Origin: Chitinophagaceae bacterium
GTDB lineage: Bacteria > Bacteroidota > Bacteroidia > Chitinophagales > Chitinophagaceae
Assembly: GCA_027489035.1 (NCBI GenBank)
Contig: JAIYAN010000015.1
Span: 62,001 to 126,000 of the forward strand
Direction: 5' to 3'
DNA length: 64,000 nt
The notes under the pieces were generated by a model. It was not told the origin of the DNA and did no database searches. It was given only the letters and a program-made list of their open reading frames with translations. The position numbers and the translations under genes were made by a program. Below, one piece after another: positions 61,909 to 64,000 of the stretch; position 1 is the stretch's first letter, and every line of letters begins with the position of its first letter.

Positions 61909-63167
61909 GTAAAATTTTTTGATTTTTGTATTAAATATAGTTTCATCAAAATTGGCGTAATTAAATATGGAAGAAACAAGCTTCGGTATCGAGCAATCGA
62001 ATTATAATTGGGTACAATAAAGCCAGTTGTAACAATCATTATCCCAGCTATTAGCAACATATAAAATAGGAAACGATTAAAATGTTGCTTTTGTTTGTTT
62101 CTGTCTTTGAAGTAAAAGTAAACAGCAATTAAAATAAACGCTTCAAAAAGTAACAGTTCCAAACTCAATAAAAAAGAAAAGATATTTTTGGTTTCCCAGA
62201 TATAAGGTCGAAGAAATCCATGATTGAGAGCAGTAGGACTATTTTTAATAAAACTGGATAATGTTGGTTTTAATTCAAAACTATCAAGCTGGGAATTTGC
62301 GGTTTTTAAATGGTCAAAATCTGTTTTCCGCTCTGTGATAATTTTAAGCGGTTGCAGATTGGGAAAGAAATTTTCCGCAGTTATAAAAAATGCTAAACCA
62401 ATAACTAAAAAAGAAATTAAGATTTTGGTATTGCTTACTGCATATTTTTTCGACAAAATAAACCCAACGGTTGCTGGAATTAAAGCAAGCAATAAAAAAT
62501 TGCGCATCAAAATCAATATCAAAAAGCTTGAAATAAATAAAATCAACTTTTTGTAAGAAAAACCTTCTTCCACCATATAATACAACGCATAGCTATACAC
62601 ACCAAGCGCTCCAAAAACAATCGCATCTTTATGTACACCAGCCGAAAAATAAATCGTAGTTGGTATTAAAAAGCAACAAAAAATTAAAAGGTTGTTTTTT
62701 TCTCTATACAAATGAACGAGCATACGATACAATCCAATACTTCCCAAAAATGCAAATACATTTATAAATAACGCGTTTATATAATAGTTGCCAAAACTGA
62801 TGAAGTTCAATAAAGCGAGTAATTTAATGATGATGTTATTTCGAAGCTCGTTCCAATATGAATGGGTAGTACTAAAAAAACTGTTGAATTGGGAATCACT
62901 ACTTAACGGCAATAATGCTTTGAAAAATAGCTTCGGATTAGATTTTAATAATTTATTCTCTAAAATTCCATCATGATGTAAAGACCAATAGTCGTTTTGT
63001 GGTGCAAATTTGTAACTAATCCATCCAATTGCCACTGCACCAATTATCCGATATAGAAATAAAATACCAACCAATTTTGAACTCAATCCCGCTTTTTTTA
63101 CAAAAGGAATTTTGTTGATGATTACACAAAAAACGATTAGGTAAATAAAAAAAAATAAATAATCCAA
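61896..63167 (-). CDS. Polytopic membrane protein, GT-C or polymerase-like
   Basis: 423 residues, about ten membrane segments. A large loop after the second segment carries FAPQNDYWSLHHDGILENKLL and SDSQFNSFF, then TTIYFSAGVHKDAIVFGALG, like the loop-and-helix layout of GT-C/mannosyltransferase-type or O-antigen polymerase-like proteins. No family signature is certain. Its last codons (NFTTHG then stop) come from the REP-like palindrome, so the end is recent or disrupted. It may act with other surface-glycan genes at the left edge of the window. Confidence 0.7.
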   Translation of the reverse strand: MDYLFFFIYLIVFCVIINKIPFVKKAGLSSKLVGILFLYRIIGAVAIGWISYKFAPQNDYWSLHHDGILENKLLKSNPKLFFKALLPLSSDSQFNSFFSTTHSYWNELRNNIIIKLLALLNFISFGNYYINALFINVFAFLGSIGLYRMLVHLYREKNNLLIFCCFLIPTTIYFSAGVHKDAIVFGALGVYSYALYYMVEEGFSYKKLILFISSFLILILMRNFLLLALIPATVGFILSKKYAVSNTKILISFLVIGLAFFITAENFFPNLQPLKIITERKTDFDHLKTANSQLDSFELKPTLSSFIKNSPTALNHGFLRPYIWETKNIFSFLLSLELLLFEAFILIAVYFYFKDRNKQKQHFNRFLFYMLLIAGIMIVTTGFIVPNYNSIARYRSLFLPYLITPILMKLYLIQKSKNFTTHG

Positions 63168-63242
63168 GGTTGATTTTTTTTCGAAAAGTTAAGTTGATTA
63201 AAATTATTACTTTTTATATCGGTTAATGCAACAATGGTTTAT

Positions 63243-63250
63243 TATTTTTG
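63243..63250 (+). promoter_or_regulatory. -7 promoter element of purL
   Basis: TATTTTTG (TAnnTTTG), 27 bases before the start codon. No good -33 TTTG at 19 bases. Confidence 0.5.
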
Positions 63251-63277
63251 CCAAAATTTAAAAACTCAAAATACACA

Positions 63278-64000
63278 ATGGAAATTACTGTCGAAACCGC
63301 AGCCAAACTCAGAATTACAGAAGCAGAATTTGAATTGATAAAAACGAAACTGGGAAGAACCCCCAATTTTACTGAATTGTGTGCGTTTAGTGGCATGTGG
63401 AGTGAGCATTGTAGTTATAAGAATTCGATTAAATGGTTGAAAACATTGCCAAGAGATGGGGCAAAAATGCTGGTTAAAGCTGGTGAAGAAAATGCAGGAT
63501 TAATGGATATTGGCGATGGATATGGTGTGGTTTTTAAAATTGAATCCCATAATCACCCTTCAGCACTTGAGCCATTTCAAGGTGCCGCTACTGGTGTTGG
63601 CGGTATTAATAGAGATATTTTTACCATGGGTGCAAGGCCTATCGCTTCGCTGAACTCTTTACGTTTTGGTAAATTAACCGAAGCAAAAACACAGCATTTA
63701 TTGGCTGGAGTAGTTCATGGGATTGGACATTATGGCAATTGTTTCGGTGTTCCAACTGTTGGCGGAGAAATTTATTTTGAAGAATGTTATCACACCAATC
63801 CTCTGGTAAATGCGATGAGTGTTGGTATTTTAAAAAATGGCGAAACCATCTCAGCTACTGCTGAAGGAGAGGGAAATCCCGTTTTCTTTGTGGGGTCCGC
63901 TACTGGTAAAGATGGCATTGGTGGTGCTTCTTTTGCAAGCGCCGAAATTACAAAAGATAGCGTGGAAGATTTGCCTGCTGTTCAGGTTGGTGATCCTTTT
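63278..64000 (+). CDS. purL: Phosphoribosylformylglycinamidine synthase (partial, C-terminus beyond the window)
   Basis: 241 codons visible from ATG 63278, with no stop before the edge. [19 protein letters not shown] opens the protein, then [18 protein letters not shown], the signature [20 protein letters not shown] and [18 protein letters not shown], all of the small (about 740 residue) PurL. It converts FGAR, glutamine and ATP to FGAM in purine synthesis, with PurQ and PurS as partners elsewhere. Confidence 0.96.
   Translation, partial: MEITVETAAKLRITEAEFELIKTKLGRTPNFTELCAFSGMWSEHCSYKNSIKWLKTLPRDGAKMLVKAGEENAGLMDIGDGYGVVFKIESHNHPSALEPFQGAATGVGGINRDIFTMGARPIASLNSLRFGKLTEAKTQHLLAGVVHGIGHYGNCFGVPTVGGEIYFEECYHTNPLVNAMSVGILKNGETISATAEGEGNPVFFVGSATGKDGIGGASFASAEITKDSVEDLPAVQVGDPF

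Overview
The window is AT-rich chromosomal DNA from a member of the Bacteroidetes, probably near the Chitinophagales/Sphingobacteriales side. The signs are two TonB-dependent receptors with carboxypeptidase-like N-terminal domains, a type IX secretion (T9SS) sorting domain, a YfhO membrane protein, glutamine synthetase III, DUF2490 and DUF4878 proteins, a LytTR regulator, start sites mostly without Shine-Dalgarno sequences, and promoters of the Bacteroidetes type (TTTG, 19 bp, TAnnTTTG). About 52 protein genes are supported. Those at both ends are cut: a glycosyltransferase on the left and purL on the right. One tRNA gene (His) is present. No rRNA, CRISPR array, prophage or insertion sequence was seen.

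Layout. 0-9.4 kb: glycosyltransferase, YfhO, an orphan LytTR regulator, tRNA-His, the tail-specific protease Prc, coaD, a Nudix hydrolase, pyrE and a LEA14-like lipoprotein. 9.4-10.6 kb: a gene-poor, very AT-rich stretch with a consensus promoter and, at its right end, an unassigned structured RNA closed by a terminator. 10.6-18.7 kb: a YkgJ-type cysteine protein and a XerD-like recombinase, then exported proteins, a small MscS channel, and an acetyltransferase/membrane-protein operon that looks accessory. 18.7-25.8 kb: anmK, queG, two small envelope genes, clpB and a cytosolic DsbA-like protein with an altered active site. 25.8-34 kb: a minus-strand run with an ECF sigma factor and its presumed anti-sigma partner, a TSUP transporter, a fluoride channel, two DUF4878 lipoproteins, phoH, a TonB receptor, rpe and a TPR lipoprotein. 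34.2-42.7 kb: a PD40 propeller, an LpxH-like phosphatase, a glycosyltransferase, a YbdK-type ligase, a second TonB receptor and ribBA. 42.8-47.9 kb: an accessory island with a WYL regulator, a PD-(D/E)XK nuclease and a DUF262/DUF1524 (GmrSD/SspE-like) protein. 48-64 kb: tamB, a secreted M14 peptidase with a PIG-L deacetylase, a transglutaminase-like protein lacking the catalytic Cys, glnN, a polytopic membrane protein and purL.

Working together: prc, tamB, the TonB receptors, anmK, the LpxH-like enzyme and many lipoproteins point to envelope building and turnover. coaD, pyrE, ribBA, queG, rpe, glnN and purL are core metabolism. The best candidate for an undescribed system is the 42.8-47.9 kb island, probably anti-phage, where a nuclease and a nucleotide-dependent HNH protein lie under a WYL regulator. 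Second is the structured RNA at 10.36-10.57 kb, which carries a possible pseudoknot. A third theme is short tandem repeats that begin at the stop codons of several genes.
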